A stretch of 11,197 nucleotides of DNA from an uncultured Caryophanales bacterium (GCA_946626535.1 CAMOUK010000038.1:1-11197); one strand, 5' to 3'; positions 1-7,009 are shown, counted from the first letter of the stretch. The notes: generated by a model not told the origin, from the letters alone. Made by a program: numbers and translations.

Positions 1-1
1 A

Positions 2-46
2 TCTGCCGCTAGAAAAGATCCTGTAGTTGCGTTAAGAACAGAATAA
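2..46 (+). CDS. C-terminal end of an unidentified protein (partial)
   Basis: The frame starting at base 2 is open from the window edge and reads SAARKDPVVALRTE before a TAA at 44-46. The codons suit this genome, and a promoter for galE begins a few bases later, which fits a gene ending here. Fourteen residues are too few to name a family, and a chance open frame of this length is possible. The product cannot be assigned without the upstream sequence. Confidence 0.4.
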   Translation, partial: SAARKDPVVALRTE

Positions 47-52
47 TAATTA

Positions 53-81
53 TTGTTTATTAATTTAAAAAATGTTATAAT
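53..81 (+). promoter_or_regulatory. galE promoter (sigma-A type)
   Basis: The -35 TTGTTT (53-58) and a consensus -10 TATAAT (76-81) are separated by exactly 17 nt. Transcription should start near 88, giving a leader of about 14 nt that is almost entirely the ribosome site GAGGTGG (91-97), 4 nt before the galE ATG. There is no room for a leader riboswitch. Confidence 0.7.
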
Positions 82-101
82 TTTCATAATGAGGTGGTAA
101 A

Positions 102-1160
102 ATGAGCACAATTTTAGTTACAGGTGGAACAGGTTATATCGGTTCTCATACAGTTGTAGAATTATTAGAACAAGGATATGATGTTGTTATTGCGGATAAT
201 TTATCTAATTCAAGTGAGGTTGTATTAGATAGAATTAAACAAATAACAGGTAAAGAGGTTAAATTCTTTGAGGTTGATTGTTGCGACCTTGATGAATTTG
301 AGAAGGTTTTTAGAAGAAGAAAAATTGATGCTGCTATCCATTTTGCTGGATTAAAGGCTGTTGGAGAATCAGTTGAAAAGCCACTTGAATATTATAGAAA
401 TAACTTAGATTCATTAATGAACTTATTAGTATTAATGAAAAAGTACAAGGTTAAGAATTTAGTATTCTCTTCATCTGCTACAGTTTATGGTAAACCAAAA
501 TCTGTACCTATTTATGAGGACTTTGATTTACATGTAACAAATCCATATGGAAGAACTAAGCTTATGATTGAAGATATCCTAAGAGATTTTGAGGTTGCAA
601 ATAGCGACTTTAATATCGCTTTATTAAGATATTTCAACCCAATTGGTGCTCATCCATCAGGATTAATTGGTGAAGATCCAAATGGTATTCCTAATAATTT
701 AATGCCATATATCACTCAAGTTGCTATCGGTAAGAGAAAAGAGCTTGGTGTATTTGGTAATGATTACCATACTATCGATGGTACTGGTGTAAGAGATTAT
801 ATCCACGTATGTGATTTAGCTTATGGTCATGTTTTAACATTGAAGAAGCTTGAACAAAATTGTGGATTAGTAACTTATAACCTAGGTACTGGTAAGGGCT
901 ATTCTGTATTACAATTACATGATGCCTTCGAAAGAGTATGTGGCTTTAGAATTCCATATGTTATTAAGCCTAGACGTGCTGGTGATATCGATGAATGCTA
1001 TGCAAACTGCGATAAGGCATTTAAAGAAATTGGCTTTAAGGCTAAATATGGTATCGAAGAAATGTGTAGAGATTCATGGAATTGGCAACAAAAGAATCCT
1101 AAGGGATATAAAACAAATAAAGCTTCAACTAAAAAAGCTTCTAATAAAGATAAAAAATAA
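102..1160 (+). CDS. galE: UDP-glucose 4-epimerase
   Basis: Cytoplasmic NAD-dependent epimerase interconverting UDP-glucose and UDP-galactose, the last step of the Leloir pathway and a source of UDP-galactose for surface glycans. It is an extended short-chain dehydrogenase. The Rossmann glycine motif GGTGYIGSH lies at residues 8-16, the SSSATVYG segment with the catalytic Ser/Thr region at 123-130, and the catalytic YxxxK pair at Tyr149 and Lys153 in NPYGRTK. The conserved RYFNPIGAHPSG follows at 176-187. At 352 aa it is slightly longer than the usual 330-340 aa; the excess is a Lys-rich tail (about 331-352) with a small KASTKKASNK repeat, outside the catalytic fold. GAGGTGG 4 nt upstream fixes the start. 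It has its own promoter and terminator and so can be a single-gene unit. No galK or galT is visible here. Confidence 0.96.
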   Translation: MSTILVTGGTGYIGSHTVVELLEQGYDVVIADNLSNSSEVVLDRIKQITGKEVKFFEVDCCDLDEFEKVFRRRKIDAAIHFAGLKAVGESVEKPLEYYRNNLDSLMNLLVLMKKYKVKNLVFSSSATVYGKPKSVPIYEDFDLHVTNPYGRTKLMIEDILRDFEVANSDFNIALLRYFNPIGAHPSGLIGEDPNGIPNNLMPYITQVAIGKRKELGVFGNDYHTIDGTGVRDYIHVCDLAYGHVLTLKKLEQNCGLVTYNLGTGKGYSVLQLHDAFERVCGFRIPYVIKPRRAGDIDECYANCDKAFKEIGFKAKYGIEEMCRDSWNWQQKNPKGYKTNKASTKKASNKDKK

Positions 1161-1182
1161 TAGGTGCTTGCACCTATTTTTT
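1160..1182 (+). terminator. Intrinsic terminator after galE
   Basis: A perfect 7-bp stem, ATAGGTG (1160-1166) with CACCTAT (1171-1177), has a 4-nt loop and runs into T residues at 1177-1182. The A-rich end of galE can extend the stem against the T run. The next gene's ribosome site starts 6 nt later with no clear promoter between, so some read-through probably feeds the nudC-like gene. Confidence 0.8.
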
Positions 1183-1198
1183 AATATGGGGTGGTAAA

Positions 1199-1987
1199 AT
1201 GCTACAAAATTTCAAAAAGAAATATAATGTTGATTATAAAAACATATTACCAAGTGAAGATGATTTTGTATTATTTTATAATAAGGATAGAATATTGTTG
1301 AATGAAAAAAATGAGTTTTATCAATATAAGGATTATCCAAATTATAGCTATATTTATGCCTTTAATGTCGATGATAATAATTATTTTATATGTCTAGAAA
1401 ATGTTAAATGTGAAACACCTTTAAATATATTTAGAGAATTTAAGGATAAAAGATCATATATAATATCTACAGGCTATCATCTATATAGTTGGATTAATAA
1501 TAATAGATTTTGTGGTAGATGTGGTAAGCCAACCTATTTTTCTAATGAGCTTAGAGCTATTAAATGCGATTGTGGTAATGAAATATTTCCAACTATAGCT
1601 CCAGCTGTAATAGTTGGATTATTAAATAAGAACCATTCTAAAATAATGCTTACAAAGTATCTTAATGGCGTTAATTACGCTTTAGTAGCTGGATATAATG
1701 AAATAGGTGAAACCTTGGAAGAAACAGTTAAAAGAGAGGTTTTTGAAGAGGTTGGTTTAAAGGTTAATAACATAAAATATTACAAGAGCCAGCCTTGGGG
1801 AAAAACAGGCTCTTGCCTATCTGGCTATTATGCAGATGTTTTTGAGGATGAACCAATTAAGGTAGAAGAAAATGAATTAAAATTTGCTAATTGGTTTAAG
1901 CCAGACGAAATAGATATAGATGATGATAATATATCATTAACTAGAGAAATGATAGAAAAATTTAAAAAAGAGAAGATTAATTTATGA
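1199..1987 (+). CDS. nudC: NudC-like NAD(H) pyrophosphatase (zinc-ribbon Nudix hydrolase)
   Basis: This family hydrolyses NADH/NAD to NMN(H) and AMP, and the E. coli member also removes NAD caps from RNA. The 262-aa protein has a divergent N-terminal domain (about 1-95), a zinc ribbon (Cys105, Cys108, Cys123, Cys125), the IFPTIAPAVI segment that links ribbon and Nudix fold in this family, a full Nudix box at 165-187 (G165, E171, REVFEEVGL), and SQPW at 197-200, which is the NudC subfamily signature. The second zinc pair is Cys-Asp-Cys rather than the usual CxxC. GGGGTGG at 1188-1194 precedes ATG 1199. The TGA stop overlaps the ATG of rsuA, so the two genes are translationally coupled. It has no clear promoter of its own and is probably served by galE read-through. 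Subfamily assignment is firm; the NAD-decapping role is inference. Confidence 0.88.
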   Translation: MLQNFKKKYNVDYKNILPSEDDFVLFYNKDRILLNEKNEFYQYKDYPNYSYIYAFNVDDNNYFICLENVKCETPLNIFREFKDKRSYIISTGYHLYSWINNNRFCGRCGKPTYFSNELRAIKCDCGNEIFPTIAPAVIVGLLNKNHSKIMLTKYLNGVNYALVAGYNEIGETLEETVKREVFEEVGLKVNNIKYYKSQPWGKTGSCLSGYYADVFEDEPIKVEENELKFANWFKPDEIDIDDDNISLTREMIEKFKKEKINL

Positions 1988-2679
1988 TGAGATTAGATAA
2001 AATGCTTGCGAATATGGGCTATGGCTCACGTAAGGAAGTTAAAGAGTATATTAGAAAAGGCTACGTATTAGTTAATGGTGAGATAGTAACTAACGATGAC
2101 TTTAAAATAGATGAAGTAAATGATGAGGTTGTTATTGCTGATAATAAGGTAGAATATAGCGATAAGATTTATATTATGCTTAATAAGCCAGATGGATATG
2201 TATCAGCTACATTTGACAATAATGATCCAACTGTAATTGATTTAGTATCTGAATATAGTTATAAAAATATATTTCCAGTTGGAAGACTTGATAAGGATAC
2301 ACATGGATTATTATTAATAACTAATGATGGAGTTCTTGCACATAATTTACTTTCACCAAAAAAGCATGTTTTAAAGAAGTATTATTTAAAATATGATGGA
2401 AAGATTACTGCTAATAATATAGAAGTATTTAAAAAAGGAATTGATTTAGGTGATTTTATTACAAAACCAGCTGAATTAATTGATTTAGGTAATAATGAGG
2501 CCTATGTTATTATTAGTGAAGGAAAATTCCATCAGGTTAAAAGAATGATGGAGCATATCAACTGTAATGTTACATATTTAAAAAGAATTGAATTTGGTCC
2601 ATTAAAGCTTGATGATAATTTAGAAGAAAAGGAATATAGATTATTATCTAAAGAAGAAATTGAAATGCTTTTAAGCTAG
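1984..2679 (+). CDS. rsuA: 16S rRNA pseudouridine(516) synthase, RsuA family
   Basis: Isomerises a uridine of 16S rRNA (U516 in E. coli) to pseudouridine during small-subunit assembly. An N-terminal S4-like RNA-binding domain (about 2-58, RLDKMLANMGYGSRKEV) leads into the catalytic domain: MLNKPDGYVSAT (65-76) and GRLDKDTHGLLL (100-111), with Asp103 as the catalytic aspartate, then the GKFHQVKRM segment. The YVSAT and KKYYLKYDG pattern favours RsuA over RluB or RluE. Length 231 aa is normal. Two ATGs stand in tandem (1984 and 1987). The shorter form MRLDKML matches the usual family start, while the longer gives the 4-nt ATGA overlap with the nudC-like gene. No strong ribosome site is visible, so translation probably depends on coupling. 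Ends with TAG. Confidence 0.92.
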   Translation: MMRLDKMLANMGYGSRKEVKEYIRKGYVLVNGEIVTNDDFKIDEVNDEVVIADNKVEYSDKIYIMLNKPDGYVSATFDNNDPTVIDLVSEYSYKNIFPVGRLDKDTHGLLLITNDGVLAHNLLSPKKHVLKKYYLKYDGKITANNIEVFKKGIDLGDFITKPAELIDLGNNEAYVIISEGKFHQVKRMMEHINCNVTYLKRIEFGPLKLDDNLEEKEYRLLSKEEIEMLLS

Positions 2680-2712
2680 TTTTATAAGAAATAATTTGTT
2701 TTATTAATAATA

Positions 2713-2739
2713 AATGAGTAGAGAACTACTCATTTTTTT
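2713..2739 (+). terminator. Intrinsic terminator after rsuA
   Basis: A perfect 9-bp stem, AATGAGTAG (2713-2721) with CTACTCATT (2726-2734), has an AGAA loop and a run of seven T (2733-2739). It closes the galE-nudC-rsuA block and isolates the next operon. Confidence 0.9.
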
Positions 2740-2747
2740 AAATTTTG

Positions 2748-2756
2748 TGATAAAAT
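2748..2756 (+). promoter_or_regulatory. Extended -10 promoter for the 2763-6933 operon
   Basis: TGATAAAAT fits an extended -10 (TG, one base, then TAAAAT, five of six matches). No -35 stands out at the correct distance, where the upstream terminator lies. Transcription would start at about 2763, which is the ATG of the small membrane protein, so its mRNA could be leaderless. The overlapping TATAAC at 2756-2761 is a less likely -10. Confidence 0.5.
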
Positions 2757-2762
2757 ATAACC

Positions 2763-2936
2763 ATGAAAAAATATATATGGTATTTAGTAAGTGGAATAAT
2801 ATTCATAATTTCAACAATAATTTATATTGTTATCAATAACACTATTGCTTCAGTAGTGTATTTTTTCATATGCGTAATTTGCGCAACCCTATTAGCATAT
2901 CAATTTTATAAGAATAGAGATAAAGAAAATGACTGA
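2763..2936 (+). CDS. Small two-helix membrane protein, 57 aa, unknown function
   Basis: An open frame from ATG 2763 to TGA 2934-2936 encodes 57 residues starting MKKYIWYLVSGIIF. Two hydrophobic stretches, about 6-24 and 29-46, are separated by a short INNTIAS turn. The tail YKNRDKEND is charged, so both ends are probably cytoplasmic (positive residues at both). I recognise no family. It fills an otherwise empty gap between the rsuA terminator and the Nudix gene, and its last 8 nt overlap the ATG of that gene (2929), which favours a real, coupled gene. There is no Shine-Dalgarno sequence. With an extended -10 ending at 2756 the message may begin at the ATG. An uncleaved signal-anchor or membrane regulator role is only a guess. 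Confidence 0.6.
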   Translation: MKKYIWYLVSGIIFIISTIIYIVINNTIASVVYFFICVICATLLAYQFYKNRDKEND

Positions 2937-3381
2937 GACTGTTGTTTGTTATATATATGATAACGATAAAATTCTAATGATTTATCGTAATAAAAAACAA
3001 AATGATATTAATCATGGAAAATATTTAGGTATAGGTGGACATGTTGAGGCTGGTGAGACACCAGATGAGGCTGTTAAAAGAGAGGTTAAGGAAGAAACTA
3101 GCCTCGATTTAATTGATTATAAAAGAAGAGGTCTAGTTCATTTTATTTATAATGGCATTGAAGAGCTAATGCACGTCTATGAGGCGACTAAATTTGAAGG
3201 TGTAATTTCAGAATGTAACGAAGGAACACTTTCTTGGGTTGAAAGAAAGAATTTATTTAATTTAAATTTATGGGAAGGCGATATTTATTTTTTAAAGCCT
3301 TTATTTGAAACAGATAAAATATTTGAATTTAAATTTTATTATAATAATGATGATTTAATCAAATATGAGGAGGTATTATGA
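2929..3381 (+). CDS. MutT-like Nudix hydrolase (8-oxo-dGTP diphosphatase type)
   Basis: Cytoplasmic Nudix hydrolase of 150 aa, the size of MutT/MTH1-type nucleotide-pool sanitising enzymes. The Nudix box lies at residues 37-59 (GGHVEAGETPDEAVKREVKEE): Gly37, Glu43, Arg51, Glu52, Glu55 and Glu56 are all present, so metal binding should be intact. The glycine after the EE pair is Ser58, a small departure. The N-terminal CYIYDNDKILMIYRNKKQND and the LGIGGHVE segment resemble Bacillota enzymes annotated as 8-oxo-dGTP diphosphatase, but substrate cannot be read from the Nudix box. It overlaps the 57-aa membrane protein by 8 nt and prmC by 4 nt (ATGA), so it sits in a coupled chain. The ribosome site is weak (GAGA near 2917). 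It occupies the place where many Bacillota carry prfA before prmC. Confidence 0.88.
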   Translation: MTETVVCYIYDNDKILMIYRNKKQNDINHGKYLGIGGHVEAGETPDEAVKREVKEETSLDLIDYKRRGLVHFIYNGIEELMHVYEATKFEGVISECNEGTLSWVERKNLFNLNLWEGDIYFLKPLFETDKIFEFKFYYNNDDLIKYEEVL

Positions 3382-4232
3382 AATATAAGCAATTTATTAA
3401 AATAAATAAGGAAAAAGCCTTAGAAAATAATAAAGAGGATGCTGCAGTTATATTATTATTACAAAAAATATTAGATGTTAATTCATCTAAGCTATTTATG
3501 ATGCTAGAAGATGAAATATCTGAAGCAAAACAAAAGGAATTTGATTTAATATTTGATAAATATTTATATGAGAATAAGCCTATTCAATATTTAATTGGAA
3601 CATCTAATTTCTATGGCTATGATTTTATAGTTAACGAGAATGTTTTAATTCCAAGATTTGAAACAGAAGAATTAGTAGATAATATCTTATTTAGATATGA
3701 TAAGTATTTTAAAAACCAAGAGGTTGATGTATGTGATCTAGCAACAGGCTCTGGCTGTATAGCTATTACCTTAGCTAAGGAAGAAAAAAATATGCATGTT
3801 ATCGCAACAGATATTTCATTTGAAGCTTTAGATGTTGCAAGAAAAAACAATGAAAAGCTTGGAACTAATGTAGAGTTTTTACAGGGGGATATGTTAAAGC
3901 CTTTAGAGGGTAAGAAGTTTGATATATTTGTTTCTAATCCTCCCTATATTCCAGAGGCTGAAGAGGTTATGGATTTAGTAAAGGATAATGAGCCTAATAT
4001 CGCTTTATTTGGCGGTTCGGATGGTATGAAGTTTTATAGAATTATTTTAAGTGGCGTTAAGCCATTATTAAAGGATAAGGCTATAATTGCCTTTGAACAT
4101 GGCTATGATAAAAAGGAAGAAATGATTAAACTAGCTAATACTTATTTTCCAAATTCAAAGGTTGAGGTATTAAAGGATTTAGAAAATAAGGATAGAATGA
4201 CTTTTATTTATGTAGGTGATTTTAATGAGTAA
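3378..4232 (+). CDS. prmC: Release factor glutamine N5-methyltransferase
   Basis: S-adenosylmethionine-dependent enzyme that methylates the glutamine of the GGQ loop in release factors RF1 and RF2, raising termination efficiency. A helical N-terminal domain (about 1-75) ends in PIQYLIG (68-74). The segment FYGYDFIVNENVLIPRFETEELV (78-100) is typical of PrmC. The SAM-binding DLATGSGCIAI lies at 120-130, and the NPPY motif that contacts the glutamine at 187-190, followed by IPEAE. Length 284 aa is normal. AGGAGGT (3368-3374), inside the end of the Nudix gene, sets the start, and ATGA gives a 4-nt overlap. tsaC begins within its last codons, a common prmC-tsaC pairing in Bacillota, but prfA is absent upstream. 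The stop is TAA. Confidence 0.95.
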   Translation: MKYKQFIKINKEKALENNKEDAAVILLLQKILDVNSSKLFMMLEDEISEAKQKEFDLIFDKYLYENKPIQYLIGTSNFYGYDFIVNENVLIPRFETEELVDNILFRYDKYFKNQEVDVCDLATGSGCIAITLAKEEKNMHVIATDISFEALDVARKNNEKLGTNVEFLQGDMLKPLEGKKFDIFVSNPPYIPEAEEVMDLVKDNEPNIALFGGSDGMKFYRIILSGVKPLLKDKAIIAFEHGYDKKEEMIKLANTYFPNSKVEVLKDLENKDRMTFIYVGDFNE

Positions 4233-4767
4233 GGTTATTATATTTCCAACCGATACTGTTTATGGTATAGGAACTCCTATATTTGATACAGAAGGAATAG
4301 ATAGAATTTATGAGATTAAAAAAAGACCAAGGACTAAGCCTTTAGCTTGTCTTTGTGCAAATTTAGAACAGATTAATTCTATAGCCTTTGTGGATGAGAA
4401 GGCAAAAAAATTAATCAATAAATTTTTACCTGGTCCATTAACATTAATATTAAATGCTAAGGATGATGTAAAAATAAAAATAGGCTATAAGACTATAGGT
4501 GTTAGAATTCCTAACAATAAGATAGCTTTAGATATATTAAATGAGAATGGACCAATGCTTACAACATCAGTTAATGAATCAGGATTGGTTCCTTTAAATG
4601 AATATGAAGATATTTATAGACAGTATAATGATTTAGTAGATAAGATTTATGATACAAATACTACATCATCTAATATTAGTTCGACTGTTGTATTGATTGA
4701 TGGAGATGACCTAAAGGTATTAAGAGAGGGCGAAATATCCATCGATGAAATATTAGCTTGTAAATAA
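4225..4767 (+). CDS. tsaC: L-threonylcarbamoyladenylate synthase (TsaC/YrdC family)
   Basis: Makes threonylcarbamoyl-AMP from threonine, bicarbonate and ATP, the first step of the t6A modification at position 37 of ANN-decoding tRNAs. The 180-aa protein is a bare YrdC domain with no Sua5 extension. It shows PTDTVYGIG (8-16), KKRPRTKPLA (32-41), PGPLTLIL (69-76), GVRIPNN (92-98) and the TTSVNESG nucleotide loop (113-120). I place the start at ATG 4225 rather than the in-frame GTG 4216, because the ribosome site AGGTGAT (4214-4220) sits just before 4225 and MSKVIIFPTD is the usual N-terminus. The gene overlaps the end of prmC by 8 nt. The two genes serve translation fidelity and are commonly neighbours. 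Confidence 0.93.
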   Translation: MSKVIIFPTDTVYGIGTPIFDTEGIDRIYEIKKRPRTKPLACLCANLEQINSIAFVDEKAKKLINKFLPGPLTLILNAKDDVKIKIGYKTIGVRIPNNKIALDILNENGPMLTTSVNESGLVPLNEYEDIYRQYNDLVDKIYDTNTTSSNISSTVVLIDGDDLKVLREGEISIDEILACK

Positions 4768-4782
4768 AAATGGAGAAAACTT

Positions 4783-5784
4783 ATGTTTTTAGATATTATT
4801 ATTCCGCAATATGCTGAAGATGAAATGTTAATAAAAAAAGCGTTAGATTCGATTGGTGATCAGCTTGGTGTCGATTTTAGCGAAATCGGAATAATAATAA
4901 TTAATGATTGTTCCAACAAGATTATTAGTGATTCTTTTTTAGCTAATTATACTAAATTAAATATTACTTATCTTAAAAATGAAAAGAATATGGGAGCTGG
5001 TCTTTCTAGACAGTGAGGAATAGATTATTCAAATGCCAAATACATTACATTTTTAGATGCTGATGATTATTTTTATGGTAATGCAGGCTTACAATTGGTT
5101 ATCGCTTGTCTAAAGGAAACTAATGCTGATTTAGTACAAACTAGCTTTATAGGCGAGCGTAAAGGTGAAGCCGGATTATATCAGGTAAAATTTGAAGCTG
5201 ATTATAATAAAGCGTGGCTACATGCTAAATATATTAAAAGAGATTTTTTGATAAAGCATAACATCACTTTTTCATCAGCCTTATCTAATAATTTTGAGGA
5301 TTCATATTTTTGTTCATTAATTAATGGCTTTGACTTTAATAAGAAAAAGTGTATTAATATAAATTATCCAACTTATTATTGGTGTTATAATAAAGAAAGT
5401 ATTACTAGAAAAGAAGGCAAGCATCATTATTATGTAGATGCTTTCGATGATTATATGCTTTGTCCTGAATTAGTTTATGATAGACTAAAAAGTCATAATA
5501 AGTATTTTGCTGATATTTATTTACGACAAGCTATATGTAATATTTATATAATTTTGATGAGCAAAATATTTGATGGAAAAGATTTGATAGAAAGAAAAAA
5601 CAATTATCGTCAAAAATTTATTGATTTAGTAAAAAGTCATATAGATTGTTTTAAAAAAACAACTAAAAAATCTTTTAGAGAGACTTATAAAGAAAAGCTA
5701 AAAGCTTTGGAAATAAATCTTGGTATTGAGATTAATATTGAAGATATAGATTGCTTTTTTATTGCGAATAATATATATTTTTAA
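4783..5784 (+). pseudogene. Family 2 glycosyltransferase interrupted by an in-frame TGA
   Basis: A GT-A fold glycosyltransferase of 333 codons whose reading frame is intact except for TGA at 5014-5016 (codon 78). The N-terminal half has DIIIPQYAEDE (4-14) and the IIIINDCS nucleotide-sugar segment (37-44); then comes GAGLSRQ, the TGA, GIDYSNAKYITFLDADD. The metal-binding DADD (92-95) lies after the stop, so the 77-aa product would be inactive. The distal part keeps family features (HAKYIKRDFLIKHNITF, NFEDSYFCSL, PTYYWCYNKESITRKEG) with no further stop or frameshift, so any loss is recent or the TGA is read through. A start codon for the distal part is not evident: TTG 5095 has no clear ribosome site. 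GGAG at 4772-4775 sets the start. Acceptor unknown; surface polysaccharide is likely. The neighbour GH105 acts on sugars too, but a shared pathway is not shown. Confidence 0.82.
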
Positions 5785-5796
5785 GTGGAGGCATAA

Positions 5797-6933
5797 ATGA
5801 TGAAAGAAATAATAGAAAAATATATTGATAAATTAATGACCTCAGAGCCTGATAAGCCATTATGGAATATTGAAGCCATAAGACAAGGTAAAAAGATTGC
5901 ATGGAATTATATAGATGGTTGCATGATGGGCTCACTAATTGATTTATATAAAACTACAAAAGAAGAGAAGTATATTAACTTTGTTAAAAAATATATTGAT
6001 TATTTTGTAAATGAAGATGGATCTATTTTAGGATATAGTCCTGAAAAGTATTCTACAGATGATATTTGTGAATCAAGAGTTTTATTTGATTTATATGACA
6101 TTTATAAGGATGAAAAATATAAAAAGGCTATCGACTTAACATTTACTCAAATTAAAGGTCAGCCAAGAACTAAGGAAGGTAATTTCTGGCATAAGGCAAT
6201 TTATGAAAACCAAATTTGGTTGGATGGTTTATATATGGCACAGCCATTCTATACTAGATATCAAACTAGATATGGTCAAAAGGATTATGCAGATATTATC
6301 AATCAATTTAAAAACGTTAGAAAGCTAATGTTTGATGATAAGGCAAAGCTTTATTATCATGGCTATGATTCATCTAGAAAAATGTTTTGGGCAGATAAGG
6401 AAACTGGTCTTTCTAAAAACTTCTGGTTAAGATCAATTGGCTGGTTTACAGTAGCACTTGCTGATGTATATGATTATATGGATGAGCAAATGTATGATGA
6501 ATATCATACAATTAAGGAGCTATTAAAGGAAACTATCGATGGTATTTTAAAATATCAGGATAGTGAATCTAAGATGTTCTGGCAGGTTCCAAACTTTCCT
6601 GGTAGAGAAGGAAATTATCTAGAAACTTCAGGCTCAGCTATGATTGCTTACGCAATACTAAAGGGTGTTAGATTAAAGGCCTTACCTGAAAGATATAGAC
6701 AAATTGGTATTGATATATTTAATGGTATATGTAAAAAGTATCTATCAGTTAATAAGGATGGAGACCTAAATTTAGGTGGTATTTGCCTTGTTGCTGGTCT
6801 TGGTCCAGATAATAATAGAAGAAGAGATGGTTCATACGAATACTATATTTCAGAGCCAGTTGTAGAAAATGATGCTAAGGGTGTTGGACCACTTATTATG
6901 GCATTTACTGAAATGAAAAAGCTTAAGATCTAA
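5797..6933 (+). CDS. GH105 unsaturated rhamnogalacturonyl/glycuronyl hydrolase
   Basis: Cytoplasmic (alpha/alpha)6-barrel hydrolase of the GH88/GH105 group, which removes the unsaturated uronic acid left at the non-reducing end of oligosaccharides by polysaccharide lyases, for example from rhamnogalacturonan. Asp143 in NQIWLDGLYMAQPF (138-151) aligns with the catalytic Asp143 of B. subtilis YteR, and Asp88 in STDDI (86-90) with its second key aspartate. HGYD (188-191) and WLRSIGWFTVALADV (210-224) match the family barrel helices. No signal peptide is present, so the substrate must be imported. Length 378 aa is normal. GGAGG (5787-5791) lies 5 nt before ATG 5797 and 8 nt before ATG 5800; the second may be the true start. 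No lyase or transporter is in the window, so the exact substrate is open. Last gene before a terminator. Confidence 0.9.
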   Translation: MMKEIIEKYIDKLMTSEPDKPLWNIEAIRQGKKIAWNYIDGCMMGSLIDLYKTTKEEKYINFVKKYIDYFVNEDGSILGYSPEKYSTDDICESRVLFDLYDIYKDEKYKKAIDLTFTQIKGQPRTKEGNFWHKAIYENQIWLDGLYMAQPFYTRYQTRYGQKDYADIINQFKNVRKLMFDDKAKLYYHGYDSSRKMFWADKETGLSKNFWLRSIGWFTVALADVYDYMDEQMYDEYHTIKELLKETIDGILKYQDSESKMFWQVPNFPGREGNYLETSGSAMIAYAILKGVRLKALPERYRQIGIDIFNGICKKYLSVNKDGDLNLGGICLVAGLGPDNNRRRDGSYEYYISEPVVENDAKGVGPLIMAFTEMKKLKI

Positions 6934-6952
6934 GTAAAACTTAGGTCTTTTT
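6925..6952 (+). terminator. Intrinsic terminator after the GH105 gene
   Basis: GATCTAAGT (6927-6935) pairs with ACTTAGGTC (6939-6947), 9 bp with one G-U, three-base loop, T run 6948-6952. The stem contains the gene's own TAA stop (6931-6933), so translating ribosomes reach into the hairpin. It closes the 2763-6933 operon. Confidence 0.85.
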
Positions 6953-6966
6953 CATCTATAAAAAAT

Positions 6967-7009
6967 ATGCTTGATATAGTTACTTGATTATGCTATAATT
7001 ATCAAGCAT
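6967..7009 (+). repeat. 10-bp inverted repeat bracketing the rpsF promoter (candidate operator)
   Basis: ATGCTTGATA (6967-6976) and TATCAAGCAT (7000-7009) are perfect inverted copies 23 nt apart. The left arm contains the whole -35 TTGATA; the right arm starts just after the -10 and covers the expected start point near 7006. Only part of the right arm is transcribed, so it cannot act as an RNA hairpin. A DNA-binding protein site is the natural reading, but coincidence from promoter-like sequence is possible. Confidence 0.45.
6971..6999 (+). promoter_or_regulatory. Strong rpsF-ssb-rpsR promoter
   Basis: TTGATA (6971-6976, four of six consensus positions) is followed after 17 nt by a perfect TATAAT (6994-6999), with an upstream TG at 6991-6992 forming an extended -10. 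This is the best promoter in the window, as expected for ribosomal protein genes. Start expected near 7006, giving a leader of about 72 nt. Confidence 0.88.

Noticed and set aside
1084..1112. Promoter for the nudC-like gene within the end of galE (TATAAA at 1107)
   Set aside because: No acceptable -35 at the right spacing; read-through from galE is simpler.
919..1197. 92-aa plus-strand frame inside and after galE
   Set aside because: Overlaps the well-supported galE end in another frame and has no recognisable domain.
5014..5060. Selenocysteine insertion at the TGA
   Set aside because: No stable bacterial SECIS-like hairpin follows the TGA, and glycosyltransferases are not known selenoproteins.
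4783..5784. Genome-wide code 4 (TGA = Trp) as the explanation
   Set aside because: Every Trp in the other genes is TGG, while AT-rich code-4 genomes mostly use TGA, and three genes here end with TGA.
5095..5784. Separate gene starting at TTG 5095
   Set aside because: It is in the same frame as the upstream half, lacks a ribosome site, and would begin after the DADD motif, so it is the distal half of one gene.
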